From NCBI GenBank assembly GCA_003427395.1, contig BFEA01000707.1, positions 233,954 through 276,011 of the forward strand: DNA of 42,058 bases, read 5' to 3'. Below, one piece after another: positions 42,046-42,058 of this stretch (its first letter is position 1; each line of letters starts with the position of its first letter). The DNA is from Chara braunii. Taxonomy: Eukaryota; Streptophyta; Charophyceae; Charales; Characeae. The notes beneath the pieces are model-generated. The model had not been told where the DNA came from, did not search any database, and saw only the letters and a program-made list of their open reading frames with translations. Both the position numbers and the translations under genes were made by a program.

Positions 42046-42058
42046 GTTTTTTTTTTTT

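Overview
The window looks like nuclear DNA from a large, repeat-rich green-lineage genome. A streptophyte alga of the Charales type or a land plant fits best. This is inferred from degenerate U6 snRNA copies that resemble plant U6, non-LTR retrotransposon remnants, MITE-like foldbacks, very long (GA)n, (TAG)n and (AATC)n microsatellites, and one gap of unknown sequence. The species cannot be fixed from the sequence alone. There are no operons or bacterial features.

Left part (1-8320): mostly non-coding. It holds a candidate hammerhead ribozyme (1021-1073) at the end of a ~119-bp tandem repeat, a possible small GC-rich coding exon on the minus strand (1705-2259, whose antisense frame is also open), a three-copy tandem repeat (3590-3813), a U6 pseudogene (4760-4831) and five long GA/CT microsatellites. 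The last of these, 158 bp of (CT)n, lies about 540 bp upstream of the only certain gene.

Main gene (8321-14269, plus strand): one uninterrupted 1982-codon frame. It encodes an N-terminal C2 domain followed by about 1800 residues of low-complexity, Ser/Pro/Ala/Gly-rich and probably disordered sequence with basic, nuclear-signal-like clusters.

Middle part (14270-28600): intergenic DNA with a recent ~270-bp tandem duplication (15223-15766), a near-perfect 38-bp-arm hairpin (17791-17896) next to a decayed hammerhead-like core (17906-17936), a dimeric tRNA-derived repeat (20641-20796), a 674-bp N gap (23602-24275), a second well-formed hammerhead on the minus strand (26102-26151) and an AATC-repeat island.

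Right part (28600-42058): a transposon graveyard. It contains three more U6-derived blocks, at least two foldback elements sharing the terminus GGGGCNRGGTCCCACTT, the 3' half of a LINE on the minus strand (about 32166-34030), a clean 151-bp MITE flanked by TTAA (36732-36882), a 550-bp foldback (36971-37520), a G-rich strand-asymmetric block, and a second LINE remnant on the plus strand running to the window end.

Apart from the C2 gene, almost everything here is repeat-derived. The most interesting signals are the two hammerhead ribozymes, which have different but fully paired helix II arms, and the cluster of U6-derived retrocopies.
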